Assembly: GCA_024640405.1 (NCBI GenBank)
Contig: JAHEFB010000020.1
Location: 1 to 64,000 of the forward strand
From: Alphaproteobacteria bacterium
GTDB taxonomy: Bacteria > Pseudomonadota > Alphaproteobacteria > Rhizobiales > Aestuariivirgaceae
Length of the DNA: 64,000 nt
Reading direction: 5' to 3'
Shown here: in pieces, positions 43,612-52,747 of the stretch
How positions within the stretch are numbered: the first letter of the stretch is position 1
Layout of the letters: every line of letters starts with the position of its first letter
Made by a program: the position numbers and the translations under genes
The notes under the pieces: generated by a model
Databases searched by the model: none
Told to the model about the DNA's origin: nothing
What the model saw: the letters and a program-made list of their open reading frames with translations, nothing else

Positions 43612-44739
43612 TCAACCGATGTCGCGTCCCCTCCAGCTTACCTTCCTGCCGGATCGCCATCTGAAAAACGCAACCCATTGCAACCCCACCAGCACTGCGA
43701 CACCAAACGGATGTATGACGGCGCCAAACCAGGACTGGCGGAAAACAGCTGTCATCAGAAGTCGCATGACCCAGGGCAACGCCGCTGCAATTATCGCCAG
43801 CCGCATCGTGTCACCGGTGATACCCGCCAACCAGGCAATAACAGCGATGATCGGCGGCAACACATGACCACCGATCAGCAAGGTAGTCCAGACAGGCAGG
43901 CCGACCGGCGTGGCCATGCCTTCATGGGCATTCTTCATCAGACCTGAGAAAACCTCGGGACCCGTCTCATACATGCGGGTTGCAGAAATATCGGTGATAT
44001 CCACCAGATCGGTGCGATGACCGCCGGCCCGGAAATGCCTGGGCAACATTACGCCGTCATGAATGCAGTTGCGAATGCGTTCATGACCGCCAACCTCACG
44101 GTAGGCTTCCATCTGCACGGCAATAAGTTGTCCGCATGCTGTGGCAAACATCGCGGAATTGGTAAACTTCACACCGGGAAACGGCAGATAGCCCAACAGC
44201 ACGGTGTGGATAAGCGGGATCAGGGTTTTTTCCCAGAAGCTGCCGGTGATCTGGCGCGGAAAACCGGACAGAAGTTTTAGTTGAGGCCTGCGGACAAACT
44301 CCGACGCAATACGAGACAGTGCGTCCGGCTGCAGCGTGACGTCGGCGTCCAGAAACACCGCATAAGAACAGCCGGCTTCGGTCGACAGGAAATGACAGGC
44401 ATTGTTCTTGCCCAGCCAGCCTTCCGGCAAGGGACGGGTTGTGATCAGTTTCAGCCGCGGGTCGGATTTGGCCATTTCACCGACAATCTGGGCGGTACTG
44501 TCGGTAGAACTGTCGTCGGCCACAATGACCTCAAATTCCACATTGGTGCAGGCAAGAACCGATTGCAGCACCGGCGTAATGCGGGCTTCTTCATTGCGGG
44601 CCGGAATCAACACGGAAAGTTTCGGCAGATTGGCTTCGGTCTGCCGCTTGATCGGGCGATAAAGCAAAAGGTTTATGCCGCCCAGGAACGCCGGTATCAA
44701 CGCCAGCACAAAGACAACCTGCACAATAAGTTCCAGCAT
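43612..44739 (-). CDS. Family 2 glycosyltransferase, CrtQ-like
   Basis: A 375-residue membrane-bound GT2. An N-terminal helix is followed by the GT-A domain: LSVLIPARNEE, VIVADDSSTDST, GWLGKNNACHFLS, the DxD motif VFLDADVTL, and two or more C-terminal helices. This pattern fits CrtQ-type enzymes that glucosylate C30 carotenoid acids and related hopanoid-linked GT2. It begins 6 bp after the acyltransferase gene, third in the operon. Function inferred from motifs and neighbours. Confidence 0.82.
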   Translation of the reverse strand: MLELIVQVVFVLALIPAFLGGINLLLYRPIKRQTEANLPKLSVLIPARNEEARITPVLQSVLACTNVEFEVIVADDSSTDSTAQIVGEMAKSDPRLKLITTRPLPEGWLGKNNACHFLSTEAGCSYAVFLDADVTLQPDALSRIASEFVRRPQLKLLSGFPRQITGSFWEKTLIPLIHTVLLGYLPFPGVKFTNSAMFATACGQLIAVQMEAYREVGGHERIRNCIHDGVMLPRHFRAGGHRTDLVDITDISATRMYETGPEVFSGLMKNAHEGMATPVGLPVWTTLLIGGHVLPPIIAVIAWLAGITGDTMRLAIIAAALPWVMRLLMTAVFRQSWFGAVIHPFGVAVLVGLQWVAFFRWRSGRKVSWRGRDIG

Positions 44740-44745
44740 AAAGCC

Positions 44746-45552
44746 TCAATCTTTCCCGGTGTCCGTATGGCCGGCGGAAAACTTCTCGCCGCGCACCAGA
44801 GCCTTCAAATATCGCCATCGGTCGTAGACCGGATTTACGCCGCGCTTACCGTCGATGAATGTAACAAACGGTTCAGGGTCGCGCGCCATAGCGGCGCTCG
44901 CAAGCCTGTCCTGCGCCTCGCCAAGCGCCTGCTCCAGACGCGCCTGCCAGGCGTCGGTTTCCAGCGTTTCATCACGCGTGTCTATCTGATTGCCGAAATT
45001 CACCAATATCTCCGGGCGCGGTTCGTCCCAGAAGACAAATTCCATCGCTAGGGGCTGCATGATAGCACCGCAATCCGCCGCCAGGCGCGCAAGACCGGGT
45101 TTGAATTTCACCGGCCGCGAACGGATGTCGGTAAATTCACCCTGAGGTGTAATCAGCAATGCCTTGCCGGGCGTCCCCAGCATGCCACGGGAAACCTGAA
45201 GGAAACGCGCCGCGCCACGCGCAGAATCCTTTTCGACACCAAAGATGCCGATTTTCTGCATAAAACTGTATTTCTTCAGCGCATCTGCATCCATCGGTCC
45301 GAATGCCAGGTGCTCGGGAAGATAGGTTTCCGCCATCAGCACCAGAACCAGTGGATCATACCATCCGGGATGATTGGAGTAGTAAACCACCGAACGATCG
45401 GACGGGACAGAGGCCGGGGTTCTGTCAAGGATGCGGACGCCGTCAAACTTCTTCGCCAGCATTCGCCGGATATAAATGTTGAAAAAGCGAGTGACGCGTG
45501 GCGAGTGCCGCTGAATCACTTCATCGGCCGCCTTTTGATTTCGGCTGTTCAT
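44746..45552 (-). CDS. PlsC-family 1-acyltransferase
   Basis: A 268-residue acyltransferase. The family's catalytic box (HX4D) reads NHPGWYDPLVLV, followed by LAFGPMDADALKKYSFMQ, and the glycerol-phosphate box is ITPQGEFTDIRSRPVKFKPG. Usually such enzymes acylate lysophosphatidate, but PlsC-like members in carotenoid clusters can attach fatty acids to sugar moieties. Position between a desaturase and a CrtQ-like GT supports the latter, by inference. Confidence 0.82.
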   Translation of the reverse strand: MNSRNQKAADEVIQRHSPRVTRFFNIYIRRMLAKKFDGVRILDRTPASVPSDRSVVYYSNHPGWYDPLVLVLMAETYLPEHLAFGPMDADALKKYSFMQKIGIFGVEKDSARGAARFLQVSRGMLGTPGKALLITPQGEFTDIRSRPVKFKPGLARLAADCGAIMQPLAMEFVFWDEPRPEILVNFGNQIDTRDETLETDAWQARLEQALGEAQDRLASAAMARDPEPFVTFIDGKRGVNPVYDRWRYLKALVRGEKFSAGHTDTGKD

Positions 45553-45644
45553 TCCTGCTTTATAGGATCAGGCGGCAGCAAAGTCATCCATGCAGCGGCT
45601 GCATAGTGTGCTTTTGTCAAGGCGGATGGTCGCAGCATACCTGG

Positions 45645-47135
45645 TCAAATGACGATGTCCTGGGTCAGCAGATCGCTGGAAATCCTCGCCGATTCAAAAA
45701 TCACCGGCAAGCCGGAACCGGGATGGGTTCCGCCGCCAACAAGATACACCCGCTCAAGATCCTCATACCGGTTGTGCGGCCTGAAACACAGCATTTGTGA
45801 CAGGGTATGGCTGAGATTGAAGGTGGCGCCCTTGTAAATGTGCATGTCCGCTTCCCAGTCGTCAGGCGTGACCATTTTTTCATAGCGGATGCGGTCACGA
45901 ATATCCGGATAACCGGCCAGTTCCAGCCGATCCAGCGTCTTTTCCCGGAAGGTTGCGGCTTCGGTCTGCCAGTCAATATTATCGGTACGATGCGGCACCG
46001 GCACCAGAACGTAAACTGTCGAATGACCTTTGGGAGCCAGCGTGTCATCGGTGATGGAGGCGTTCTGGACATAAAATGACGGGTCTTTCGGGATTACCTT
46101 TTTGACCTGAATCTCGTCGATGTTGCCTTCAAAGTCCTCAGCCAGAACGATGGTATGATGCGGCACATGATCGAGCCTGCCCTCGATGCCGAGATAGAGC
46201 ATGAATGTTGAGCACGAGAACTCCTGCTTCTCTATCCTGCGATCATTCCACTTCTTGCGCATTTCATTGGGCACGAGTTTCGGCAGGACGTGGGCAAAGT
46301 CTGCGTTGACCACCAGTCCGTCCAGTTTGATGGTTTCCCTGTCGGTGGTTACCGAAACTGCCTTCTGGCCTTCAAAACCTATGCCGGTGACTGCTTCCTC
46401 AAGGCGCAGCTCCACGCCCATCTCCACAGCAATATCGGCCATGCGCTGCATGACGGCATTGCAGCCGCCTACCGGATGCCAGATGCCGTATTCGTGCTCA
46501 AGGAAGGCCAGGATGGTGAACAGCGACGGACATTTGAACGGTGACATGCCGAGGTATTTTGCCTGAAACGAAAATGCCCTGCGAACCCGCGGGTCCTTGA
46601 AGTAACGCTCAAGATCGCGCTCGAGTGACATGTGCGGGTTCAGTTTGGTCAGTGCCTTGACTACATTTGGCCGCATGAAATCGGAAAACTTGAGAAACGG
46701 ATTTTCCAACACACCGCGGAAAACGTCGAGCTTCTTGCGGTTGTCCCGCATATAGCGATCCAGGTTGTCCGCATCCGCCGGAGACAGTTTCGCAATCTCG
46801 GCTTTCATGGCCTCTTCGCCGGAAACCACATCAAGATGACCTCCCGCCTCGTGCACTACACGATACATCGGATCGACGCGCTTGATGGGGACCTCGCGCC
46901 ACAGATCATATCCGCAATAGGTGAAAATCTCCGACAAGATGCGAGGATAGAGGAAGAAGGTCGGGCCAATATCAAATGTGTATCCATCCTCCTTGATGGC
47001 GCCGGTGCGGCCACCCACGCCTGCCTGGCGTTCGATCAGGGTAACCTCATACCCCTTACGCTTGAGTATCATGGCTGTCGCGAGACCGCCCGGCCCGGCG
47101 CCGATAATTACAATTCGTGGAGTTGAAGCTGGCAT
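45645..47135 (-). CDS. CrtI/CrtN-type carotenoid desaturase
   Basis: A 496-residue FAD-dependent desaturase. The dinucleotide motif is IVIIGAGPGGLATAMILK at residues 7-24 with GGRTG after it; the C-terminal CrtI signature reads YLVGGGTHPGSGLPVIFESA. The variant GGGTHPGSGLP(x)IFES is the kind I associate with C30 (diapophytoene) desaturases or oxidases of methylobacteria and planctomycetes. First gene of a leftward operon with the acyltransferase and GT2. No carotenoid synthase (crtB/crtM or hpnCDE) is in the window. Confidence 0.85.
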   Translation of the reverse strand: MPASTPRIVIIGAGPGGLATAMILKRKGYEVTLIERQAGVGGRTGAIKEDGYTFDIGPTFFLYPRILSEIFTYCGYDLWREVPIKRVDPMYRVVHEAGGHLDVVSGEEAMKAEIAKLSPADADNLDRYMRDNRKKLDVFRGVLENPFLKFSDFMRPNVVKALTKLNPHMSLERDLERYFKDPRVRRAFSFQAKYLGMSPFKCPSLFTILAFLEHEYGIWHPVGGCNAVMQRMADIAVEMGVELRLEEAVTGIGFEGQKAVSVTTDRETIKLDGLVVNADFAHVLPKLVPNEMRKKWNDRRIEKQEFSCSTFMLYLGIEGRLDHVPHHTIVLAEDFEGNIDEIQVKKVIPKDPSFYVQNASITDDTLAPKGHSTVYVLVPVPHRTDNIDWQTEAATFREKTLDRLELAGYPDIRDRIRYEKMVTPDDWEADMHIYKGATFNLSHTLSQMLCFRPHNRYEDLERVYLVGGGTHPGSGLPVIFESARISSDLLTQDIVI

Positions 47136-47540
47136 AGGAGAACTTTGTACTTGTGCTGTTAAAGCGATGAATGAAATACCGGATCATGCCCACCCCTGAA
47201 CAAACCGGTCATATAGAATGGCTGTCGCTTATTAACGCCATGACGGACATAATAGAACCCCCAATTCTCCAGATCAGTATGGTTTTTGGTTGAATCAATC
47301 AAAAGCCATAAAACTGATCGCTTCCAAAGTGCTAGAGCAACTTTATGGGTTCACATGGACCCATGTCACTATACGGCGAATTGCCGCTTGCAGATTATCC
47401 CCAGCCTAAAGTCTTTTGGCAGCGGATTGCACAGGTTCGGGTTTTCTTTTCAAGGCAAACCGTTTACCTGTTTATCTGACATTGCGGCGCCAGAAGTTGC
47501 CGTTCAAAAATCCTGATCCAGCAAGGGTATCGTCAGCGCC
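47136..47540. other. Divergent intergenic region, desaturase / ABC exporter
   Basis: 405 bp without a gene. It carries the first copy of a dispersed stem-loop repeat (47271-47386) and the promoters for both directions. No clear -35/-10 pair could be singled out. Confidence 0.5.
47271..47386. repeat. Dispersed stem-loop repeat, copy A
   Basis: 116 bp that align with 57077-57189 at about 77% identity by hand (87 of 113 aligned positions, three gap bases). The first half folds with GATCAGT and ACTGATC as ends, the second as a hairpin of TGGGT and ACCCA. The stem of the second hairpin is kept in both copies although bases differ. Confidence 0.65.
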
Positions 47541-48467
47541 ATGTCGGCCATTTCCGTCAGCCAGCTCTGCAAGTCTTATGATGGTCGACAAGCCGTCAAT
47601 GAATTGTCCTTTGAGGTGGAGAAAGGCGAAACCTTTGCCCTGCTTGGCCCGAACGGAGCCGGCAAGACCACGACCATCGAAATACTTGAAGGTTACAGAA
47701 AGGCCGACAGCGGCAGCATTTCCGTTCTCGGCCTGAACCCGCAGACAGACGGGGCTGAACTGAAGCGCAGAACGGGTCTTGTCCTGCAGACAACCGCGCT
47801 GGAGCCGGAACTTACCATCTGGGAAACCATTTCCGCGTTTGCCAGGCTGTACGAACGGCCCCGCAACATCCAAACAGTGCTGGTCGATGTCAATCTCGCC
47901 CATTTGCGGGATAACCGGGTCGGAAATCTGTCGGGCGGCCAGAAAAGACGGCTGGAAATCGCATTGGGCATAGTAGGCGACCCGGAACTGATCTTTCTGG
48001 ATGAACCCACAACCGGCCTTGATCCCGAGGCACGGCGAAAAATCTGGACGCTGATTCAAAGCCTCAACGCCAATGGCTGCACAATCGTTCTGTCGTCACA
48101 TTACATGGATGAAGTTCAGGCCCTGGCGAACCACATGGCGATCATGGTCGACGGACAAATTGCAGCGGAGGGACCGCCCCGCGAGTTGCAGCGACAGCAT
48201 TGCACGCACTCCACAATCCGGTTTGACGTCGGTGACAAACTGCCCCACGGCTTTCCTGCCAAACTGGTGGCTGACACTGTCGTGCTCGATGGCCACGCAG
48301 AACTTGTTGCAGAAGATCCAACTGCAATACTTAGCGTGCTGTCACTGTGGTCACATGATACCGGGTATGATCTGAGTTCCATTTCCGTCACCAGGCAGAG
48401 CCTCGAGGACATCTATCTGCAACTCGTGTCGCAACGCCAGGGCAATCCGCAAGGCGGCCCGCCATGA
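47541..48467 (+). CDS. ABC-2 type exporter ATP-binding protein (DrrA/CcmA-like)
   Basis: A 308-residue ATPase with Walker A GPNGAGKTTTIEILEG, signature NLSGGQKRRLEIALG, Walker B LIFLDEPTTGLDP and a C-terminal extension of about 90 residues as in DrrA-type exporters. Its last codons overlap the permease start. The cargo is unknown; drugs, lipids or polysaccharides are exported by relatives. Confidence 0.92.
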   Translation: MSAISVSQLCKSYDGRQAVNELSFEVEKGETFALLGPNGAGKTTTIEILEGYRKADSGSISVLGLNPQTDGAELKRRTGLVLQTTALEPELTIWETISAFARLYERPRNIQTVLVDVNLAHLRDNRVGNLSGGQKRRLEIALGIVGDPELIFLDEPTTGLDPEARRKIWTLIQSLNANGCTIVLSSHYMDEVQALANHMAIMVDGQIAAEGPPRELQRQHCTHSTIRFDVGDKLPHGFPAKLVADTVVLDGHAELVAEDPTAILSVLSLWSHDTGYDLSSISVTRQSLEDIYLQLVSQRQGNPQGGPP

Positions 48468-49258
48468 TGCTGATTCAGGAAGCCATTCATCAGTTGCGCC
48501 TGTTTACGAGGCGGCCTGCGGCAGTTTTTTTCGTCGTTGCCATGCCACTGGTCTTGCTGATTGTTCTCACCCAGCTTTTCGGTAACGAGAAGATTCAGGG
48601 GCTTGGCCTCAATACGGCACAATTCTATACCCCTGCGCTGGCGGTCTTCGGGGTCGTGATGGCCTGCTTCACCTACCTGGCTGTATCTACGGCAACGGCC
48701 CGTGATCTGGGAATTCTGAAGCGCGTACGAGGCACTCCGATGCCGCCCTGGATATATATTTGCGCCCGTATCATTGCCGTGTCGGTAATTGCGTTTGCTT
48801 CGCTGATGCTGGTCATCGCAACGGGAGCATTGGCATTCGGGGTCGAAATCATCTGGGAGCGGGCCCCGGCAGCCGCTGTTGTAGCCGTGGCGGGAGCCAT
48901 GTGCTTTGCCTCACTTGGCATGATGGTCACGGCATTGTTCCGGTCCAGCGAAACCGTCCAGGCGGCCAGCAGCGCGGCGATCATGCCGCTTGCCTTTGTA
49001 TCGGACATCTTTGTGCGCCCAAGTGCCGAAACGTCCGAATGGGTGCCGCTGATCGGAAACCTGTTTCCGTTGAGGCATTTTTCCATCGCGTTTCAGCGAG
49101 CCTTTGACTATGCCTATGAAGGCAACGGTTTTGCCCTGCCGGATGCGGAAGGTATTGTGTATTCGATTCTGCCCCATCTGGGCGTCATGGCCATTTGGGG
49201 TATCGGTGCGGCGGTGGTCGCCACCCGGTATTTCCGCTGGGAAGCCCGCGCCATCTAG
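48464..49258 (+). CDS. ABC-2 type exporter permease
   Basis: A 264-residue permease with six predicted membrane helices and the ABC-2 core (PLVLLIVLTQLFG, ARIIAVSVIAFASLMLV, FASLGMMVTALFRSSETVQA and the FVRPSAETSEWVPLIGNLFP loop). It works with the ATPase encoded upstream (4-bp overlap). Separated by 34 bp from mmcB, which may share the message. Confidence 0.9.
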   Translation: MMLIQEAIHQLRLFTRRPAAVFFVVAMPLVLLIVLTQLFGNEKIQGLGLNTAQFYTPALAVFGVVMACFTYLAVSTATARDLGILKRVRGTPMPPWIYICARIIAVSVIAFASLMLVIATGALAFGVEIIWERAPAAAVVAVAGAMCFASLGMMVTALFRSSETVQAASSAAIMPLAFVSDIFVRPSAETSEWVPLIGNLFPLRHFSIAFQRAFDYAYEGNGFALPDAEGIVYSILPHLGVMAIWGIGAAVVATRYFRWEARAI

Positions 49259-49292
49259 AGTCAAGAGGTCGAAGCCTGTCAGCGAGGTTGAA

Positions 49293-49775
49293 TTGAACGA
49301 AGGACCGGACACATCTGATCCTGTTGTCAACCACGACGGCCGCCAGTCACCGACTGCAGCGGCCATTCAACGTGGCACAGGCAGGCTGCTGCTCAGCGCA
49401 GGGTTTGCCAGTGTTCCCGAATTGTCCCTGGCCAATGGACGGCGGGCTGATTTAATGGCGATCAACGCCAGAGGCGAAATCTGGATCATTGAAATCAAGT
49501 CATCGCCGGCCGACTACCTCGCAGATCACAAGTGGCGCGACTACATGGCATACTGCGACCGGTTTTACTTCGCCATTCCGACGGACATGGACCGCAGCCT
49601 GATAGACGAAGCCGCCGGCCTGCTGATCGCCGACGCATGGGGCGCAGAAATTGTGCGCGAAGCGTCTGAAGAAAAACTGTCCGGCGCAAGACGCAAAGCC
49701 GTCACGCTGTTGCTGGCACGCACGGCATCACTGCGCCTGCAATCGACAATAGACCCCAATGCGGTCGGAATCTAA
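49293..49775 (+). CDS. mmcB: MmcB-family DNA repair protein
   Basis: A 160-residue protein of the MmcB family, known in Caulobacter and other alphaproteobacteria as a DNA-damage-related protein with a restriction-endonuclease-like fold. The fold's active-site pattern is seen as ELSLANGRRADLMAI and WIIEIKSSPADYLADHKW. The start is a TTG with GAGG five bases ahead; longer in-frame frames would lie inside the permease gene. It faces regA tail to tail (6 bp). Confidence 0.85.
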   Translation: MNEGPDTSDPVVNHDGRQSPTAAAIQRGTGRLLLSAGFASVPELSLANGRRADLMAINARGEIWIIEIKSSPADYLADHKWRDYMAYCDRFYFAIPTDMDRSLIDEAAGLLIADAWGAEIVREASEEKLSGARRKAVTLLLARTASLRLQSTIDPNAVGI

Positions 49776-49781
49776 AGCGGC

Positions 49782-50327
49782 TTATCGCGGTGCGCGTTTG
49801 GCAAGTATGCGCTGCAAAGTCCGGCGATGCATGTTGAGGCGCCGCGCCGTTTCCGAAACATTGCGATTGCATAATTCATACACCCGCTGAATGTGTTCCC
49901 AACGCACCCTGTCTGCTGACATCGGATTTTCGGGAAGTGCTGCGCGTGCGTCCGCTTGCGCCATCAATGCTCCATAAACAGCATCGGCATCAGCGGGTTT
50001 GGACAGATAGTCGGCAGCCCCTATTTTAACCGCGGAAACCGCTGTCGCGATGTTGCCGTAACCGGTCAGGACAACTGCGCGGGCCTCAGGGCGTACGGTG
50101 TGAAGGGCCTCCACAACGTCAAGACCATTGCCATCCTCCAGGCGCAAGTCGACAACTGCATAGGCTGGAGGATCGCGTTTTACTTCGACCATGGCTTCTG
50201 ACACAGACTGTGCCATACGCACATCAAACCCGCGCGATTCCATTGCCCGTCCGAGCCGCTGCAGAAAGGGGCGATCGTCATCCACCAGCAAAAGTGTTTT
50301 GGGCCCGTCGGTTTCATTTTCACTCAT
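49782..50327 (-). CDS. regA: Redox response regulator, RegA/PrrA/ActR type
   Basis: A 181-residue regulator with an N-terminal receiver (LLLVDDDRPFLQRL, phosphoacceptor aspartate in AVVDLRLEDG, lysine in LSKPAD) and the highly conserved Fis-type C-terminal helix-turn-helix NVSETARRLNMHRRTLQRIL. It controls redox-dependent genes for respiration, carbon and nitrogen metabolism in alphaproteobacteria. The ATG at 50327 is preferred to an adjoining TTG. Downstream of the sensor gene by 95 bp. Confidence 0.95.
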   Translation of the reverse strand: MSENETDGPKTLLLVDDDRPFLQRLGRAMESRGFDVRMAQSVSEAMVEVKRDPPAYAVVDLRLEDGNGLDVVEALHTVRPEARAVVLTGYGNIATAVSAVKIGAADYLSKPADADAVYGALMAQADARAALPENPMSADRVRWEHIQRVYELCNRNVSETARRLNMHRRTLQRILAKRAPR

Positions 50328-50422
50328 CAATTCAAATCCCTGATCGCGTAAGCACGCTTGACTGCAATATATTGCCTATTACCGTGTTGTTCTTACAGCA
50401 ATTTGACCCAGCGTGGCAAAAA

Positions 50423-51817
50423 TCACAAGTCGGCCGCGGCTGGCGGTTCCATCTCCACTATTTCACGCGGCCAGACAATACGGACAACGGCTCCGGTATC
50501 CGTGCCGGCGCGGTTTGCCAGATTGACCTGAGCACCGGAGCGTTCCAGCAATGTCTTGGCGATGAAAAATCCCAGCCCCATACCGCCGTGACCTTCTCGC
50601 CGGGTCGGTTCGTCATCGCCAAAACGGCTACGGGTTGTAACATAAGGATCCCCCAGGCGGTCCATCACGGCCTGGGAAAAGCCGGCACCGTCATCCGAGA
50701 TCGTGAGGCTGATCTGCTCCAACGACCAGGAAATACGCACGGTTACATTGGTCTTTGCAAAATCAACCGCGTTTTCCATCAGATTGACCAGCGCATACTT
50801 GATTGCTGTATTTCTCATCAGGACGGGTTCCACCAGCGGATTTCCATTGCGGTCCGATTTCGGCTGCACATCGAACAGGATGGCGACTTCCGGGGAATTC
50901 AGGGGCTCGGCTATTTCTTCTGCAAGCGCTGTCATGCGGACAGTCTGCATCATGGTGTCGGACTGGTTATCGCGCTTTGACAATCGAGACAGGATTTCAC
51001 GACATCGTTCGGATTGCGAAACTAGCAAGTCAAGGTCCTCGCCGTGATCACCCTCCAGTTTGAGCTCTCGTTTGAGCTCTTTGGCAACAAGGACAATGGT
51101 GGCGAGCGGCGTACCAAGCTCGTGCGCAGCGGCAGCGGCCAGCCCGTCCAGTGCCGACAACTGCTGTTCATGGGCAAGTGCCACTTCTGTCGCCGCCAGC
51201 GCGTTGGCCATGTCGCGGGCTTCGGCGGCCACCCTGTTGACATACAGGGTTGAAAAAATGATGCCGCATACCAGAGCTGCCCACAATCCGGTCTTGTAAA
51301 GGTTTGGCAGGGCAAACGGCTGATCGGGATGCCACGGCAGCGGCAGATGAAAAACCGCGAGGAATGACGTCACCGCCACGGCCAGCCCGGCCAGCAATAC
51401 CGTGCGCGGCTGCGACAGTGTGGCGGCAGAAACCGTAACCGGAACAATAAACAGAAATGCAAACGGGTTGGACAGGCCACCGGTCAAATACAGCAACGCA
51501 GCCAGCTGGAAAATATCATAGGCCAGCAACAGGGACGAATAGCGTTCATGCAGGCGGGCAGTCACGCTCCAGCTGAGTGAAAGCGAAATATTTACCCAGG
51601 CCGACAATGCAATGAAAATGGCGCATAGCCAGACCGGCATGACGAAGCCCATGCCGAAATACACCCACAAAACCGCAACTGCCTGTCCGGCAACCGCCAG
51701 CCAGCGCAATCGAATGGACGTCCGCAAGCGCAGGCCCTCGTGGGTGAAGAAAGTTCCAGGGATGCGTGATGTCGGGCCGATGGCGCCCGCCAGTACATTG
51801 GAAACCGTGCTGGACAT
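50423..51817 (-). CDS. regB: Redox sensor histidine kinase, RegB/PrrB/ActS type
   Basis: A 464-residue membrane kinase with about six helices. It has the quinone-binding heptapeptide GGLSNPF, the phosphorylated histidine in AAAHELGTPLATI, the redox cysteine in SERCREILSRL, and a normal HATPase (NLMENAVDFA, DDGAGF, GGMGLGFFIAKTLL). The start is uncertain: ATG 51817 has AAGG nine bases ahead; ATG 51838 and a further upstream start inside a repeat are less likely. Divergent from sco1. Confidence 0.95.
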   Translation of the reverse strand: MSSTVSNVLAGAIGPTSRIPGTFFTHEGLRLRTSIRLRWLAVAGQAVAVLWVYFGMGFVMPVWLCAIFIALSAWVNISLSLSWSVTARLHERYSSLLLAYDIFQLAALLYLTGGLSNPFAFLFIVPVTVSAATLSQPRTVLLAGLAVAVTSFLAVFHLPLPWHPDQPFALPNLYKTGLWAALVCGIIFSTLYVNRVAAEARDMANALAATEVALAHEQQLSALDGLAAAAAHELGTPLATIVLVAKELKRELKLEGDHGEDLDLLVSQSERCREILSRLSKRDNQSDTMMQTVRMTALAEEIAEPLNSPEVAILFDVQPKSDRNGNPLVEPVLMRNTAIKYALVNLMENAVDFAKTNVTVRISWSLEQISLTISDDGAGFSQAVMDRLGDPYVTTRSRFGDDEPTRREGHGGMGLGFFIAKTLLERSGAQVNLANRAGTDTGAVVRIVWPREIVEMEPPAAADL

Positions 51818-51874
51818 TGCTGTTTGCCTTTTTCTCATTTTGGCCGGCGAACCGGTATAGCCTGCATGCAACGT

Positions 51875-51914
51875 TAGAGCATTTTTCGCAAATGTGGCCA
51901 CCGGTTTTGCCAAA
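51875..51914. repeat. Short rhizobial-type repeat in the regB / sco1 interval
   Basis: TAGAGCATTTTTCGCAAATG is followed by TGGCCACCGGTTTTGCCAAA. This resembles the 'TAGAGCATTTTTCG...CCGGTTTTGC' repeat scattered through Rhizobiales genomes. It lies between the divergent starts of regB and sco1. Confidence 0.5.
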
Positions 51915-51990
51915 GGCAGTTACGACCCTGCGACACCTGAGGCACGACATTGTGACGTGTTGACGCTTTGCCACGCCGGGTTGGTTGGTT

Positions 51991-52614
51991 ATGAATACCC
52001 GCATGAAAAGATCTACGGCCATTCTCGCGATTTGCTGCCTGCTGCTGGCGACCGGCATCGGCGCGAGTGCCCTGTTGTTTGCGCCGGACAGGTTGGCCAC
52101 CAATGTGGTGAGTTCGGGAACGGCTTTGGTCGGCGGGCAGTTTGAAGCAACGAACCAGGACGGAAAGCGGGTCAGCGAGAAAGACTTTCTGGGCAAACAC
52201 ACGCTGTTTTATTTTGGCTACACGTTCTGTCCGGACATCTGCCCGGCAGAGTTGCAGGTGATATCAGCCGCGTTGAGTGGCATTGAGAGTGCAGCGGACA
52301 AGTTCAATCTTGCTTTCGTCACGGTTGACCCCGCGCGTGATACGCCTGAAATCATGAAACAGTATGTGGCGCATTTCTGGCCAGGCACCATTGGTCTGAC
52401 CGGTTCGGCAGAAGACATCAAAAAAATTGCGTCGGCATATCGGGTTTACTACAGCAGGCCTGACAGCCAGGACACCGATGAGGATTCGTATCTGATGGAC
52501 CACTCCAGCATCATCTATCTGATGGGACCGGATGGAAAGTTCGTTCGTCACTTCCCGTTTGGGACCTCTGCGGATGACATCAGGAAGGCTTTGGTTGCCG
52601 CCACAAGCAGTTGA
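51991..52614 (+). CDS. senC: Sco1/SenC family copper chaperone
   Basis: A 207-residue membrane-anchored thioredoxin-fold protein, one N-terminal helix (AILAICCLLLATGIGASALL). The copper site CxxxC is GYTFCPDICPAEL, and the distal histidine is in YLMDHSSIIYL. It helps build the copper centre of cytochrome oxidase. Sco1 next to regB/regA is a typical alphaproteobacterial arrangement. The start could also be the ATG at 52003. Confidence 0.94.
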   Translation: MNTRMKRSTAILAICCLLLATGIGASALLFAPDRLATNVVSSGTALVGGQFEATNQDGKRVSEKDFLGKHTLFYFGYTFCPDICPAELQVISAALSGIESAADKFNLAFVTVDPARDTPEIMKQYVAHFWPGTIGLTGSAEDIKKIASAYRVYYSRPDSQDTDEDSYLMDHSSIIYLMGPDGKFVRHFPFGTSADDIRKALVAATSS

Positions 52615-52747
52615 TAAGTCTCAAAATTTGATGTGATATACTTTCGACGCATTGCATCGGTGAACGATTGCTCTTGTACAAAAAATTGTGCTATGTTGCA
52701 GCGCAACAACAGTGTTCACGCTGATACCGGCGCATGGTGGTCAATCG

